Shown in pieces: positions 35,475 through 46,979 of a stretch of DNA of 64,000 bases (position 1 is its first letter; every line of letters starts with the position of its first letter). The stretch is from assembly GCA_038277395.1 (NCBI GenBank), contig CM076196.1, forward strand, positions 84,571,786-84,635,785, in the 5' to 3' direction. The notes under the pieces are model-generated. The model did no database searches and was not told where the DNA came from. It saw only the letters and a program-made list of their open reading frames with translations. Origin of the DNA: Dryocosmus kuriphilus. Lineage: Eukaryota; Arthropoda; Insecta; Hymenoptera; Cynipidae. The position numbers and the translations under genes were made by a program.

Positions 35475-35492
35475 TGGGAGCTCGTCCGGGAT
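35475..35492 (+). promoter_or_regulatory. primer binding site, tRNA-Pro type
   Basis: TGGGAGCTCGTCCGGGAT four bases after the 5' LTR is complementary to the 3' end of tRNA-Pro with one difference from the well-known TGGGGGCTCGTCCGGGAT form. It primes minus-strand DNA synthesis. Confidence 0.85.
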
Positions 35493-35924
35493 GAGGGATA
35501 AATAAAGTGTCTCGATTAGGACGTGATTCTCGCGGAGATAAAGAAAGGACACGATGAAACGACGCGATGCCGCATAAGTGAAAAGGAACTAGAAGCTTTT
35601 AGTGTTAAATACGGTGAAAATGTGCAATGAAGAAGTATGAATAAACAGTGACGGTGTGTGTAAGTGACGATCAGTACAGGCTTGGTAAGTTTTTTGTGAA
35701 TGGAGACATGTGATGTGTGATTGTGAAGTGCTGTGGAGTGACGCTAAGATGAAAGGACGAAGTACACAAGACGCTGCGAAGAACCAATGAAGCAGAACGA
35801 CACCTCCAGCCACCGCAAGGAGTTCAGAAGTTATGAAGCAAGAAACTACGACGAAGATTTAAGAAGTTCAGATGAATAAGTGACGACGTGCAGAATACGA
35901 AGAGTGATTACGACGTGAAGTGGC

Positions 35925-36086
35925 ATGGTAGGTACTCGTTCCTCAACAGTGAGGTCCAAGGGTCCCAACGAAGCAATGAAGATTCAGACGCAAGAGCTGG
36001 AGCAGATGACGTCTACTCTGCGTCTACATAAAAAAGACAGAGAAGCCGCTGAAGGCGACAAGGAAAGAACACTCAAGAGAGTATAA
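35925..36086 (+). pseudogene. gag N-terminal fragment
   Basis: ATG-initiated frame of 53 residues with a coiled-coil-like segment (QTQELEQMTSTLRLHKKDRE) that stops at TAA 36,084-36,086, shortly before the hAT insertion. The remainder of gag resumes after the second insertion at about 38,942. Confidence 0.55.
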
Positions 36087-36141
36087 GGAGATAGCGCCTC
36101 GAGTATATTGCAAGTCTGGAGCCACGACAGAGCGTCGTGAA

Positions 36142-37808
36142 TAGAGTTCTTAACTTCTCGAGAATTTAATTCCGGGTCATATAACCGAGAATATGACAGA
36201 ATTTAGGAGAATTTAAGAATTTATCATTTTTAACAACATTTTTATTGTTAACGTTATTTACGTAGTTCAACATTAGTTATTGACTACCTTAGGCATATTT
36301 AGGAATGTAAAATATGAAAAACAATAGTCTACTAATTAATTAAAGCCATTAAATTGATGCTATAATAAACGTCCCTTTACGCGCAAACATTTAATTTATT
36401 TCTGAAGTTTGATGTTTTTATATTTATACACGGACACCTTAAATATACCTTAAAGGGTTATTTTAAGAATACGTAATAGCCTTAGTCTATCAGTCAATAT
36501 ATTATTAGTTATAATACTGCCTTCTCTTAAATACAAAAAGAAGTTCATAAAAATTTTACAAACACTTCAGTTCTAGTGTAAGTTTTTGTATTTCAAGTAT
36601 CAAATATAGGTTTTTCATTCCCTGCTTTAGGCGTTGTAGCTATCGATGGCCCATCATCTTTACCGCTAGACATTGCACCAGTGTAATTTTTGAGGGAAAA
36701 TACTTCATCCTCATGACCTGTTGAAGGTTTAGTAGTTTCTTGATTTTGTACTACATTTCCGTCAATTTCTATGACGTCTACTACAAAATTAGCTGCAGGA
36801 TAAATTATTAATATTATACGTAAATTATAATAAACGAATACTATTTTTAACTTATTTAGATAAGAAATAGATTCAAATTCAATCTTAATAGAATACGCAT
36901 CTAAAATTTTTGTAAATTAAATAGTAGAGGGACATGTAGTTATTAAGTATTTCAAATTTTCTCTTCATTTCTCTTTAAATTCCCTGTTTAAAAATAGTAG
37001 TTATAAATACACAATTTTTACAAAATTTAAAAATAATGAAGGTTTATAAACATACCAAGATATAACGTAAAGTATTTAAAATTATCACTATTAAGAAAAG
37101 AAGTTAAAAACAAATTAATGTCACCTTGATTCTTATTTTTGTGATCGCTCATACTTATACTTAACATGCATTTTTTATTCAGTAAGTTCTTTACTACATC
37201 TGGGTAAAATACGCATTTTAAAAGATGATTTCTTTGTCTCGTGGCATTTTTTTGATAAAAAGCGTCACAAAATTTGCATTTAAATCGCTCTGTACTCGTC
37301 CTTCAACAACTTTGCGGAAATAATTCCAAATAAGGTACTTTGGTTTACTAATTTTGTTTTATTTATAGTTTCATGTCTACCGAGGTATATGAGTACAAAG
37401 CTTCTTTTCTTAAAATCGCAATGATTTGAAATATAAAAAGATAAGAATTTTAACGCATATTTTAATGAGGAAATATTTTGTTGAAATAGAGTTTGATAGA
37501 TCAGGCGCTAACATAACCTAACTCTGTATAACTAGCATTACATGGCCTATACTCTGCAAGCATTTGTGAGAAAGTTTATTTCATTTACAACATGCGTGAA
37601 GCTCATTAAAAAAAAGAAGTACACTAATAGAAGTAAAAAATACAGTTTATTATACATTATCAGCTAATTAATTCATACTTACCTCACTTGTCACCAAAAT
37701 CTCCAAAAAATCATAAATTCTCAGAGAATTTATGTCTCGGTTATATTCTCGGTTTTATTCTCATTCTCGTTACTGTTCTCGAAGTAATATAACCGACTAA
37801 GAACTCTA
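36142..37808 (-). mobile_element. hAT element inserted in gag
   Basis: Termini TAGAGTTCTTA and TAAGAACTCTA, flanked by GTCGTGAA (36,134-36,141) and GTCGGGAA (37,809-37,816), an 8-bp duplication with one mismatch, as expected of hAT. On the reverse strand, 37,290-37,060 encodes a BED-type zinc finger (FKCKFCDAFYQKNATRQRNH then LLKC). A second exon-like segment (36,795-36,600) starts after an acceptor-like CCTGCAG and encodes an acidic 60-residue stretch. The catalytic domain is absent, so it is a non-autonomous derivative. Confidence 0.85.
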
Positions 37809-37952
37809 GTCGGGAAGCAGCAGTAGCGCAAGTAGTGGGGGTGACTTTGTATCCTCCATTATAGAGACCTTCCTTTCGACCGTAGAAAAAGAAGAAGAAG
37901 AAGGAAGCATCGTAGAGGACGAAAGCGACAGGGACGTCCTAAACGACACCAT

Positions 37953-38941
37953 AAAGGTGCCTTTACACCAAGCGAGCATTGTTCGCGAACGCCGTTTGCG
38001 AGCATTCACGAACAGGAGGCTCGCTCGGTGTAGACGCTTGCTCGTGTCAAACGTTGTTCGTGAACGCTGCTCGCGAACGATCGCGAACGTTCGTTCGTGT
38101 TCCGTTGCTTGTCGGTAAATCGACGAACCATCAAAGGAATTCAGAGTTCGTTGCCCGTCCGGTGTAAACAGTACGTATCCGCAGGAGTACGCATAGCAGT
38201 TTCGAAGTGCGTCTCGAGTTTATTTTTTTAGGGTTTAAAATTAAACATGGAGTGGGATAATGAAAAGTGCCTCGAAATGATCGGGTTGTTCGAAGAGTAG
38301 GCAGAGCTTTGGAAAACCGACCATAAGTATTATCATAAGAAATTAAGAAAACATGATGCTTGGCAAGAAATTGCCAGTAAAATCGGAGCAAACATTGAAT
38401 CGTCGAAGGGGAAAATCAATTCCTTGCTTGCGTCGTACAGAAGAGAAAAGAACAAGGAAGCATCATCAAAAGGAACTGGAAAAGGTAGTGAGTAACTAAA
38501 AAATACTTAAAACACTTAATCTATACGTTTTTTTTTTTTTGCGTTTTTTTTGGGGTTGGGGCGTCTGACTGTGGCGATATTTCAGGATTTACTTTCCACT
38601 AGAGAAATATTTTATGGCTTGAAATCTAAAGAATCTCTTAAAATCTTTGTGCAGTCTTATAATTTTAAAATGTTTTCAAAATGGTAAATCTAATTACGTA
38701 TCACACAGTATCACCATCGACGCAGCACAGATTGATAGCTTTGATAATGTAGGTGCCATGTTCGTGCACTTTTGTCGGAACTCTTCTGAATGCTCGCGAA
38801 CAACTGCTCGTTTTGGCCGTGCGCAGGCAGTGTGAACGCGAAGGTCCCTTTGTGTTCGTGAATGTTCGCGAACGTTCGTGAAAATTCGCAAACGTTTGCG
38901 AACGTTCGCGAACAATGCTCGCTTGGTGTAATGGCACCTTT
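37953..38941 (+). mobile_element. TIR element carrying a MADF-domain frame
   Basis: Termini AAAGGTGCCTTTACACCAAG and CTTGGTGTAATGGCACCTTT pair, and the similarity continues through GCGAGCATTGTTCGCGAAC. Both subterminal regions are packed with palindromic GTTCGCGAAC-like sites (at least five near 38,850-38,910), probable transposase binding sites. Flanks (ATA/AGA) do not clearly match. PIF/Harbinger elements often carry MADF/Myb-like genes, which would fit. Confidence 0.8.
38247..38495 (+). pseudogene. MADF-domain protein remnant
   Basis: From ATG 38,247: WDNEKCLEMIGLFEE, an in-frame TAG (38,298-38,300), then AELWKTDHKYYHKKLRKHDA, WQEIASKIG and KINSLLASYRREKNKE. This is the three-helix MADF pattern (LI..YK..P.LWD..H..Y), a DNA-binding fold. 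The frame ends at TAA 38,493-38,495 beside a donor-like AAAAGGTAGTGAGT, so an intron may have followed. It is the only coding frame in its element. Confidence 0.75.
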
Positions 38942-39985
38942 AGAGAAGCAGCCATGCCCACCAACTGGGAAAGAGAGTTGCAGCGACGAATTGATGAACT
39001 GCAAGAACAGCTGAGAGTGTCGACTAACACCACTCCCCTAGTCCGAGATAACATTCCGCTGAGAGACGTGGAGGGAACTATAAATAAATTTGATGGTGAA
39101 AATCCAGCCTTCACTGTCAATCAATGGATTATCGACCTGAAGGAATGCCAAGAAATATAAGGCTGGACAGAACTACAGACACTGGTCTGTGCAAAGAGAT
39201 CTCTGACAGGTCTCGCGAAGCTTTGGCTAGAAGGCTGAAGCACAGTCAAGAAATGGGAGGACTTGAAAACCGGACGGAAGTACGAGTTCAGTTCTGAGAT
39301 GGATGGATGCGACCTCCATGAAGCGATGCAAAGAAGGAAGAAGTTGTCCACAGAAACCTTCTTGGTATTAATGAGAGCGCTTGGCAGTCGAGGAAGTCTT
39401 TCCGATCGGTCCATAATTAAGTAAGTAATTGCTGGAATCAACGATGCTGAAATAAACAAAGCGATACTCTACGGCAAATGGACCATCGACGAATTTAAGA
39501 GATCGCTCGAAGACTACCAACTGATGAAGGAGAGGTCGAGTAAGACGGAGAAGAAGATACCACCGAAAGGAGAAAGCGAATATTGCTATAACTGTGGTGG
39601 CCGAGGACATGAAGCAAAAGACTGTAAGCACCTGGAGAAGGGTACAAAGTGTTTTAAGTGCAATCAGTTCGGTCACGTGGCCTCAAAGTGCACTCAAACA
39701 GAACGGGGATTTTCAGGATCTTCTTCACATGTTAAGACGGTCCGTAAAGACAATTGGAACGATGCAAAAGAAACAGAGGTGTCACAGGTTATGCTGGTTC
39801 ACGAGCAGGAGCACTGCAGAGTGTATAAGGATGCAAAACTACACGGTAAGGTAATCACTACTCAGCTAGATAGTGGTAACGATGTCCACTTGATAAGCTA
39901 CGACGTTTATAGAGAGATAGGCTCACCAGAAAGGGATCAAGGTGCCAAGGCGCTCTCCTGTGGATTTCTGAAGAGGATCGCATGA
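38942..39985 (+). pseudogene. gag remainder with zinc knuckles, and protease
   Basis: Begins with the continuation of gag (REAAMPTNWERELQRRIDEL, a coiled coil), has stops near 39,158 and 39,236, then a C-terminal gag with two CCHC knuckles (CYNCGGRGHEAKDC and CFKCNQFGHVASKC, 39,580-39,695). An aspartic protease motif follows (QLDSGNDVHLIS, about 39,862-39,900). Order and motifs are those of Gypsy elements. Several stop codons break it. Confidence 0.85.
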
Positions 39986-40782
39986 CTACAATCGGAAGTC
40001 TCATAGTGGAGACAGAACTCGACAACGAGTTATATGAATTGCGGTTCCATGTGGTAAGAAGAAAGGATATTGAAGCAATTATTAGTAATAATTTGTTAAA
40101 ATATAAGTCTGTCTCGATAACAGGTCCCAATGCATGTATTAAAAAGCTCCCGAACGACGAAATAAACGTTGTACACTATGTTCAGATAGCAGAATCATCG
40201 CTTGAGAACGCGTATAATAACCTTACAGGGGAATCTAGGGATAAAGTAAAATCATTGATAGAGATCTATCGTCCGCATGGTCAGAAAGCTATGCCGGTTA
40301 AGATGAAAATTTCGCTTAAAGACGATATCCCTGTAAGATAGAGTTCGCGCCGCTTAACTTTATCGGAGCAACGAGAGATAGATCAACAAATAGACAAATG
40401 GTTAGCGAAAGGGATCATACGTCCCAGTTGCTCGGAATAGGTTAGCCCAGTAATTGTAGATCGTAGAAAAGATAATACACCTACGGTTTGCGTAGACCAC
40501 CGAGCTTTAAACAAGAAGATAGTTCGCGACCACAACCCTTTACCTGTTATTGATGAACGGTCAGATAAATTTGTTCTTGCTCGAGTCTATAGTGTGATAG
40601 ATCTTAAGAACGCATTTCATCACTTCGAAATAGACAAGGGAAATCGAAAGCTCACTGCTATTGTAACTGCGAGGGGACAATTTGAGTTCAATTATGCACC
40701 TTTCGGCCTTTCTAATTCGCCATACGTTTTTCAGCGGTACATTACGTACCTTTTTAAAGACCTAATTCGCGAAAATCTTATA

Positions 40783-40846
<64 letters not shown>

Positions 40847-41525
40847 GTCAACACTTGAAAACGCGTATCGAGTATCTAGGTCATATAGTTCAAGATGGTA
40901 CGATAAGACTATCGCCGGAGAAAGTTAAAGCTGTTCTCAATTTCCCGGAACCCTAAAATAGGAAGATGGTTGAAAGTTTTTTAGGTCTCGCAGGATGCAT
41001 GCGGAAATTTATAGAAAATTTTACGTGGTTATCGAAAGCATTGCGAGAATGCGCGAAAGAAGGTAGTAGTTTTTATTTCAGAGGAGAACAACGTAAATCG
41101 TTCGAAGTGTTAAAATGGTCGTTATGTGAAGCGCCAGTTCTCCGAATCTTTGATTCGCGCTTAGAAATCGAAGTACACACAGATGCATCAATCGAAGGTT
41201 ACGGTGCCATGTTAATGCAAAAATGTGAAGAAGATCAGATGATACATTTCGTGCCTGTATCTAAGTAAAAAGAACCGATGCGGAACAGAAATATTCCAGC
41301 TATGAGTTGGAAGTCTTAGCAGTAAGTTATGCGTTACGAAAATTAAGAGTGTATCTATCATGAATACAGTTTAAAATTGTAACCGACTGCGTTCTGTTTA
41401 AATAAACTATGGACAAGAAATATCTTATCTCACGAATCGCTCGTTGGACATCGCAGTTGCAAGAATTTGATTGTAAAATTGAGCACCGAGCGGGGACACG
41501 AATGCATCATGCCGATGCTTTAAGC
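39982..41525 (+). pseudogene. RT and RNase H, active site replaced by (TA)30
   Basis: A connector (39,982-40,341) leads into the reverse transcriptase: KWLAKGIIRPS, VDHRALNKKI, YSVIDLKNAFHHFEI, YAPFGLSNSPYVFQRYI. The YxDD box should come next, but a pure (TA)30 repeat occupies 40,785-40,844 and the sequence resumes in the thumb (EYLGHIVQDG, LSPEKVKAV). RNase H follows (VHTDASIEGYGAML near 41,173) and RWTSQLQEFDCKIEHRAGT marks its end near 41,490. Stops at 40,342, 40,437 and later show it is dead. Confidence 0.85.
40785..40844 (+). repeat. (TA)30 microsatellite inside reverse transcriptase
   Basis: An uninterrupted 60-base TA run exactly where the catalytic YxDD box and the following 30-40 residues are expected. 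Confidence 0.95.
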
Positions 41526-41560
41526 GATATCCGGTCGTACTTCAGGTTCGCGATGTTTTT

Positions 41561-42792
41561 TTGGAACATTTTCGACAAGCCCAAGCGGGAGATGAAAAAA
41601 TCACTACGATCAACAAAATCCTAGAAGCAGAAACTTACGAGGATTACATTATGGAAGGTGGCCTGCTCTACCGCGAGAGGGATGGAACGAAATTGCTGGT
41701 GGTACCAAGAGGCATGCAGCGCAAAATTATGTCACAGGCCCACGAATTAGGTTATTTTGGGCCTAAGAAAACTCAGGAACTGATCCATAGAGAGTTTTGG
41801 ATTGACGGAATTTATTCGAAGATTAAAATTTCATTAGGAATTGCGTGCCATATATACTGGGGTAAAAAAAGCAAGGAAAATGGGAGGGTTTTCTACAGCC
41901 TATCCCTAAAGATGAAACTCCGTTGGATAAAATACACTTGGACCATGTTGGTCCGCTTCCATCTACACGTAAGTCGTATAACCATTTGCTAACAATGATT
42001 GACGGGTTTACGAAATTCGTGTGGATTTTTCCAACGTAATTCACGGGAACTAAGGAAGTTTTAGATAAATTGGGAACTCATCAACAGACTTTCGGAAGTC
42101 CACGCAGAATCGTCACCGACAGAGGCACTGCGTTTACTTCTCACGGGTTCCAGGAGAACTTTAAAGCTAAGAACATTGAACATCACCTGATAACGATGGG
42201 TGTTCCTCGAGGAAACGGGCAGTTCGAGGGAATCCACCGAACGCTTGCCCAAGTATTTGCGAAGCTCGGAATCAGCGACTCAATGAAGTGGTATAAACAC
42301 GTGAGTCAAGTGCAATGTTCTTTGAACGCAACCTATCAGAGATGCATCGCAGCCTCACCTTTTAAAGTACTCGTCGGCATCACTATGCGAAATAAAGGAG
42401 ATGTCCGTTTGCAAGAATTGATTCAAGAAGTACTTTCAGAAGAATACGACAACGCAATAGAAGAAATCAGGAAACAAGACAAAAGGCAGATAGCCAAAAT
42501 CCAAGATGAGAATCAGCGCACCTGTTACAAAAAGAGTAAGAAAGCAATCGAGTACCAAATCGGTGATTTAGTTGCAATCGCGCAAACTCAACTGGGCCCT
42601 GGACTGAAGGTAAAGATGAAATCACTCGGTCCATACCGGGTAATTAAGGTCAAAGGAAAGGAGCGATACGAAGTGCGAAAGATTAGTGGCGAAGGTCCAA
42701 TAGAGACATCCACTTGCGCCGAACTTATGAAGCCTTGGTCGGGTCTCAACGAGGAATCATCGTCAGGCGGCGATGCTGGTCAGGACGGCTGA
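41561..42792 (+). pseudogene. integrase
   Basis: The N-terminal finger is degenerate (HELGYFGPKKTQELIHREFW then a lost Cys pair, near 41,740-41,860). The catalytic core shows the first Asp in LDHVGPLPSTRKS (about 41,940), the second in IVTDRGTAFTS (about 42,110) and the Glu in GNGQFEGIHRTL (about 42,220). A frame break lies near 42,035. The C-terminal part is basic and ends (GQDG) at TGA 42,790-42,792, one base before the 3' LTR. Confidence 0.85.
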
Positions 42793-42793
42793 T

Positions 42794-43073
42794 TGTAGGA
42801 AAGTAGGTCCTTAGCGTAAGGTTGTAGGATGGGTAGTATAGAGTTAGCACGTTGATTAAGGTAGGTGTAAGTCTAAGAAAAGGACATAGAATAAGGAGAT
42901 GCTTAGAAGAGAGGACTGGGGTTGGGATTCCGAGAATCCGGAAGGACAGGGTAGGCAGTAATTGTCTCGTCACGTTCGAGTGACCACTCCGCTATGTAAC
43001 GATTTTGATTTCCTGTTTAAAATATAATTCTTAATATTATTTCGCCTCTGCTTATTTAACCTTCATTCCCATA
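42794..43073 (+). repeat. 3' LTR
   Basis: 280 bp, starts TGTAGGAAAGTAGG and ends CATTCCCATA, aligned with the 5' LTR along its length apart from two deletions. Followed by the TTTTA duplication at 43,074-43,078. Confidence 0.9.
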
Positions 43074-43544
43074 TTTTATATGATTATATTATGCAAAAAG
43101 TATACATACAACAATAAAAATGATGTTTCAACTTTCAAAATTTTCTTTGAACAACATTTATTTAAGGAAGAAATTCTGTCTTTCGAGTATCTCAAATTAT
43201 TTAAGCATATAATTTATTTTTAATAATTAAAGTTATAAAAAACGTTACTTCAGCCAACTTTGAAACTTTTTGTGCTGTAAAAATCCGCAAACAGAATGGA
43301 AGATTATCATAGGCCGATAGGTGTCAAAAAACTGTAATTGCGCTCAAATTTCATTGAATTCCGTCTGTCTTCGAACTTCCAAAATAATTATTTTAAATAG
43401 ACACTTTGCGAAAAGATTTCCTCAACCCGGAAGGGTTTCACGGTTGTATGAGGGGGGGTTGCTAGACAGTTTTCCGCAAAAAAGTAAAAATATCTGTGCT
43501 AAAATACGATAATGGAAAAGTACTGAAATGAGGGGAAGCTTCCC

Positions 43545-44000
43545 CAGTGGAAATTTCGGACCCAAACGGAATCCAGTTTGAATCCATTTGATTCCGTGTG
43601 AATGCGAAATCTGTTTCCGAATGACTCCGACCCAGTCCATTTGAGCCCGAATGAGTTGGATTGACTCCACGTCAGATTTGTTCGGAACCAATTGGATTCA
43701 AGGTCGGAATCATTCGATGCCATTCGGAATGAATGTCTTTGTCTAACGGAGTCAGACAGAATGAAAAGTTTCTTCGGACTTACACGGAATCAATCGGAAT
43801 GAACTTGGAGAGAAAAATTCGGACTCAAGAGGAATGGATCGTAATCGAAAGGAATCATTCGTAATGGATTTTCCTTCGATTCCGATCGAGTCCGTGCTTC
43901 GGAAACAGATTTCGCATTCATAAGTAATCATTCGAAATCATTCAGAGTCGTTTAGATTCAAACGGACTCAAATCCATTCCAAAACTTTCGCCAGGGTTGG
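43545..44000. repeat. foldback repeat with GGAATCATTCG variants
   Basis: Filled with variants of CGGAATCATTCG and its complement. GAATGCGAAATCTGTTTCCG (43,600) pairs exactly with CGGAAACAGATTTCGCATTC (43,910). Possible outer ends CCAGTGGAAATTTCGG and CGAAAGTTTTGG-type are only loosely complementary. No coding. Confidence 0.6.
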
Positions 44001-45271
44001 AACTCTTTCTTTACTAGTAGAGAAAGAGTTCCAATGGTTAGAAGGAGAAAGCGCAATACCAGAGAAATACTTACAACCTGTAAATCATTATGTTAGGGAC
44101 TGGAGAGACACTGCAACTGAATTCGCGACAAGGCAGCACTGTTTTCTTTTCACGAATTTCACACTTTGCACAATACAATCATATTCCATGTGAAAAACAC
44201 TAAAAGTACAAAAATAATTGTATACAACAAGTGGGGTTATGACAGAAATTAACAGGTTTCGACGCTCGTCGCGCCGCCCAGCAAAAAACGTCGGACTCAA
44301 AAGTATTTAAAAGTATTAGCATTTTGAATGTGTTTTAATTCTGCTTTCTGATGCGGAGAAAAGATATTCAAAAGTATTGGTTCGAATTAAACTTCACCCC
44401 GCTGAATGCGAGACTTCATCGTACATGCTTCGCATTTGAAAGTATTGAATTACATTTAATTCATCCATATCAATCATAAGAAGTTTGAAGAATTTACTAA
44501 GTCCAACTTGATAAAAAGGTTTCTAAGTTCCAAAAGAATCTAAAAAATACAACAAGTGTCGCCGGTTTAGTATTTTTGATTCGGTTTCGGAGATACAATA
44601 TCTGGCGTTTTTTTGTTGTGCGCGCCGTTTTATAAACTTGGTTTTGGGCGGAGTAATCTCCTACTTTACCCTTTCAACCAATCAAATCGTTGACGTCATA
44701 GAATTTAATAGTCATTTTACCAATTAGAAATTAGGTCGCATGGCTCCTCCTACTAGACTTAAGACGCAGTATGACTAATTCACTGATTAACATAAGTAAA
44801 CAATTTCGGTCCAAGGTTCAGTTTGTGACCGGATGTTTATAATTCGATTTCCTGTCAAAAGTCGCTTTAAGGCACGTTTTGTTACCAAAAATGGCTCCTG
44901 TGACTCATCTTTAAGGAATATTAAGAACCTAACCTATTTCTTATTGCGCAGTAATAGAGATTAGTCATTGTCAATAAGTATTTCCCTGATAGTGAATTAA
45001 GTCTATAATTCTTATTCTTTCTTATTATTTTCAGGACGGAGAGAGAGAATTAATTAACGAATATTTCTTTTGAATTGTTCTTATAATATAATAGTTTAAA
45101 TTATAATTGAACTTGGAATTTTTAGTTTGAATTTAAACAAATATCGATAAACCGATATATCGAATCGATACCTCGCTATTCGATATTAGCTTTCGAGATA
45201 CCTCTCGTGCAACTAAACGTATATACTTTGAGGGCTCTGAGACCCCAAAAACTTATATCGTTACACATAGG
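44001..45271. other. no gene seen
   Basis: AT-rich with ATATCGAATCGAT-type short repeats near 45,150. No frame with family features and no repeat pair found. Confidence 0.4.
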
Positions 45272-45318
45272 TTTTTGGATAGAGATGGGCGCTGCTCGGC
45301 CTGACCGCGGTATGGTAT

Positions 45319-46324
45319 TGTGACGTAAAATTCTGAATACGCCACCTATGTTAAATCTCTCGAACAGTTATTAAAGCGCGCCTTTATTCAAATTCAAATC
45401 AACCACCTTCAAGTATTACCCAAGTTAAGCATAAAAAGGAAATTGTATGTGCAATGCTTCGCTAGATATAAAATAAATTTGATAATTGTAAATCAAAAGC
45501 GTTTTTCTCTTTATTGATTTTTGAATTAAATATATTCTAATGATAAATAGATCTAAACCTAAAATGTATCCTCTAAAATCTAAAGAACGAAATTCTTTTA
45601 ACTGAAAGTTTTCCGAACGATTGTATTCACGAAAAACGGATGTAGGAATTTGTAACGCTCTCTGGGTCTTATTGCGTATTTCCTGGGTTCTCTAATCCCT
45701 AGACTCAAAATTAAAGTTCTCACGAACTAACTTTCACATTCTAAATCCTGGAAAAGCAATGAAACCTCGAGAATGTCTTCCGTTCGAAATCGTCAAGGCT
45801 CCCTATGGAAGGTGCTCGAATTTTGGTTTTGGGTTTCCAGACGCTCTTAAAACTACACACTTTTGAAATATGCTGGACCCTCGAAATCAGGAAATGGAAA
45901 AACGGTCGCTTGCGACGACAACCCGCAAGATCTCCTGTCGTTGTCGGAGCGGGGGAACGGGTGTGATCTCGGGCCCTTTGGTGGGGGGCCCACCACCATG
46001 GGGCTGGGGTCGCTCTCCCCTTTTTCCTCGCCTGATTGCGAGGGTAGATACGCTCGAACTTTCAATCACGTCGGATGAAGTCGATCTTAGAGTTTTTGTA
46101 ACGAAGTGCGCACTCTCTCAACCGAACCGTTTAATTATTTTAAATCAATAAGCTATATTGGAATAAATCAGAATTTGGTTTCGATTAAATGACCGTTTAA
46201 ATTTCGATGCCTTTCCCGCTTTCAGATCGTTGATATGACAGAATCCAGATCACAATTTTAATTGTGCAACGGCAGCAGCAGTAGCCCCATCTTTTAAATA
46301 AAAGAACTAAACTGGGACGTAACA
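45319..46324 (+). mobile_element. solo LTR with GTAT duplication
   Basis: Starts TGTGACGTAAAATTC, ends GGGACGTAACA, flanked by GTAT (45,315-45,318 and 46,325-46,328). 1,006 bp; contains AATAAA near 46,153 and AAATAAAAG near 46,297. It interrupts the left terminal repeat of the hAT element, and the reversed right end shows the uninterrupted arrangement. It is what remains after recombination between the two LTRs of a full element. Short ORFs at 45,853-46,151 are not genes. Internal features of the strand are inferred from the poly(A) signals. Confidence 0.9.
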
Positions 46325-46979
46325 GTATCACCTGACGGGTAATGACCGGTCATGACCGGTAAAGTTGGTGAAGCGCGGTCACGCTTAAATATCTCCTTTA
46401 TAAAAGTTTATTTTTTAAGAAAAAGTAAATTAGGTGTTAATAGATACATTATGCTAAATTTATACAAAAAGTCTTTCAATTTCAACTGTCTAGGTTATCA
46501 TAAAATAAACAAAAGCTCAAAAAAGCTGAACGTAGCAGATGACAGTTTTTACAGTTTTACGGGAATTTCGAGGGATATTTGAAATAGATATTTTACAAAT
46601 TGACAAATTATAGTAAAAAACCGTCGTATTTATTAAATGATCTTTTGTAAATAATACTCAGTAGTGTGTTGACTTATTTTTAGTAAAATTTAAATGAATA
46701 TCACTGTTGAACACTAAGATAAGTACTCTGTAATATACAGGTTCTGTTCGTAAACAAACACTGTTTTTTTTTCCTGAAATGAAATAACTTTTTTAAATGA
46801 AATTTATATTTATGTTTAAATTTGGATCTATTAGTAAGTTGTGTAAATAATTTATTAATTATATGTAAATAAATCCAAATGAAGAAATTTTTTTAAACCT
46901 TTTAATATATTTTATTCTCGTATAATCTGTTATAATATACCGCGATTATAATATAACGTACGCTACACATTATTAGAAT

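Larger units (their letters stand above)
35168..43073 (+). mobile_element. Gypsy-type LTR retrotransposon, 7.9 kb with insertions
   Basis: Two LTRs (35,168-35,470 and 42,794-43,073), TTTTA flanking both ends (35,163-35,167 and 43,074-43,078), a tRNA-Pro-like primer site after the 5' LTR, then gag, protease, RT, RNase H and integrase in Gypsy order. Two foreign elements sit in gag (36,142-37,808 and 37,953-38,941). The LTRs differ by many substitutions and two short indels, so the insertion is old. Several stops and a microsatellite expansion break the polyprotein. No envelope gene. Confidence 0.92.

Noticed and set aside
40594..40845. ORF ending in Ile-Tyr repeats
   Set aside because: The repeat tail is the (TA)30 microsatellite; only the first part is RT.
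45853..46151. Overlapping ORFs on both strands, GC-rich
   Set aside because: They lie within the solo LTR and have no family features.
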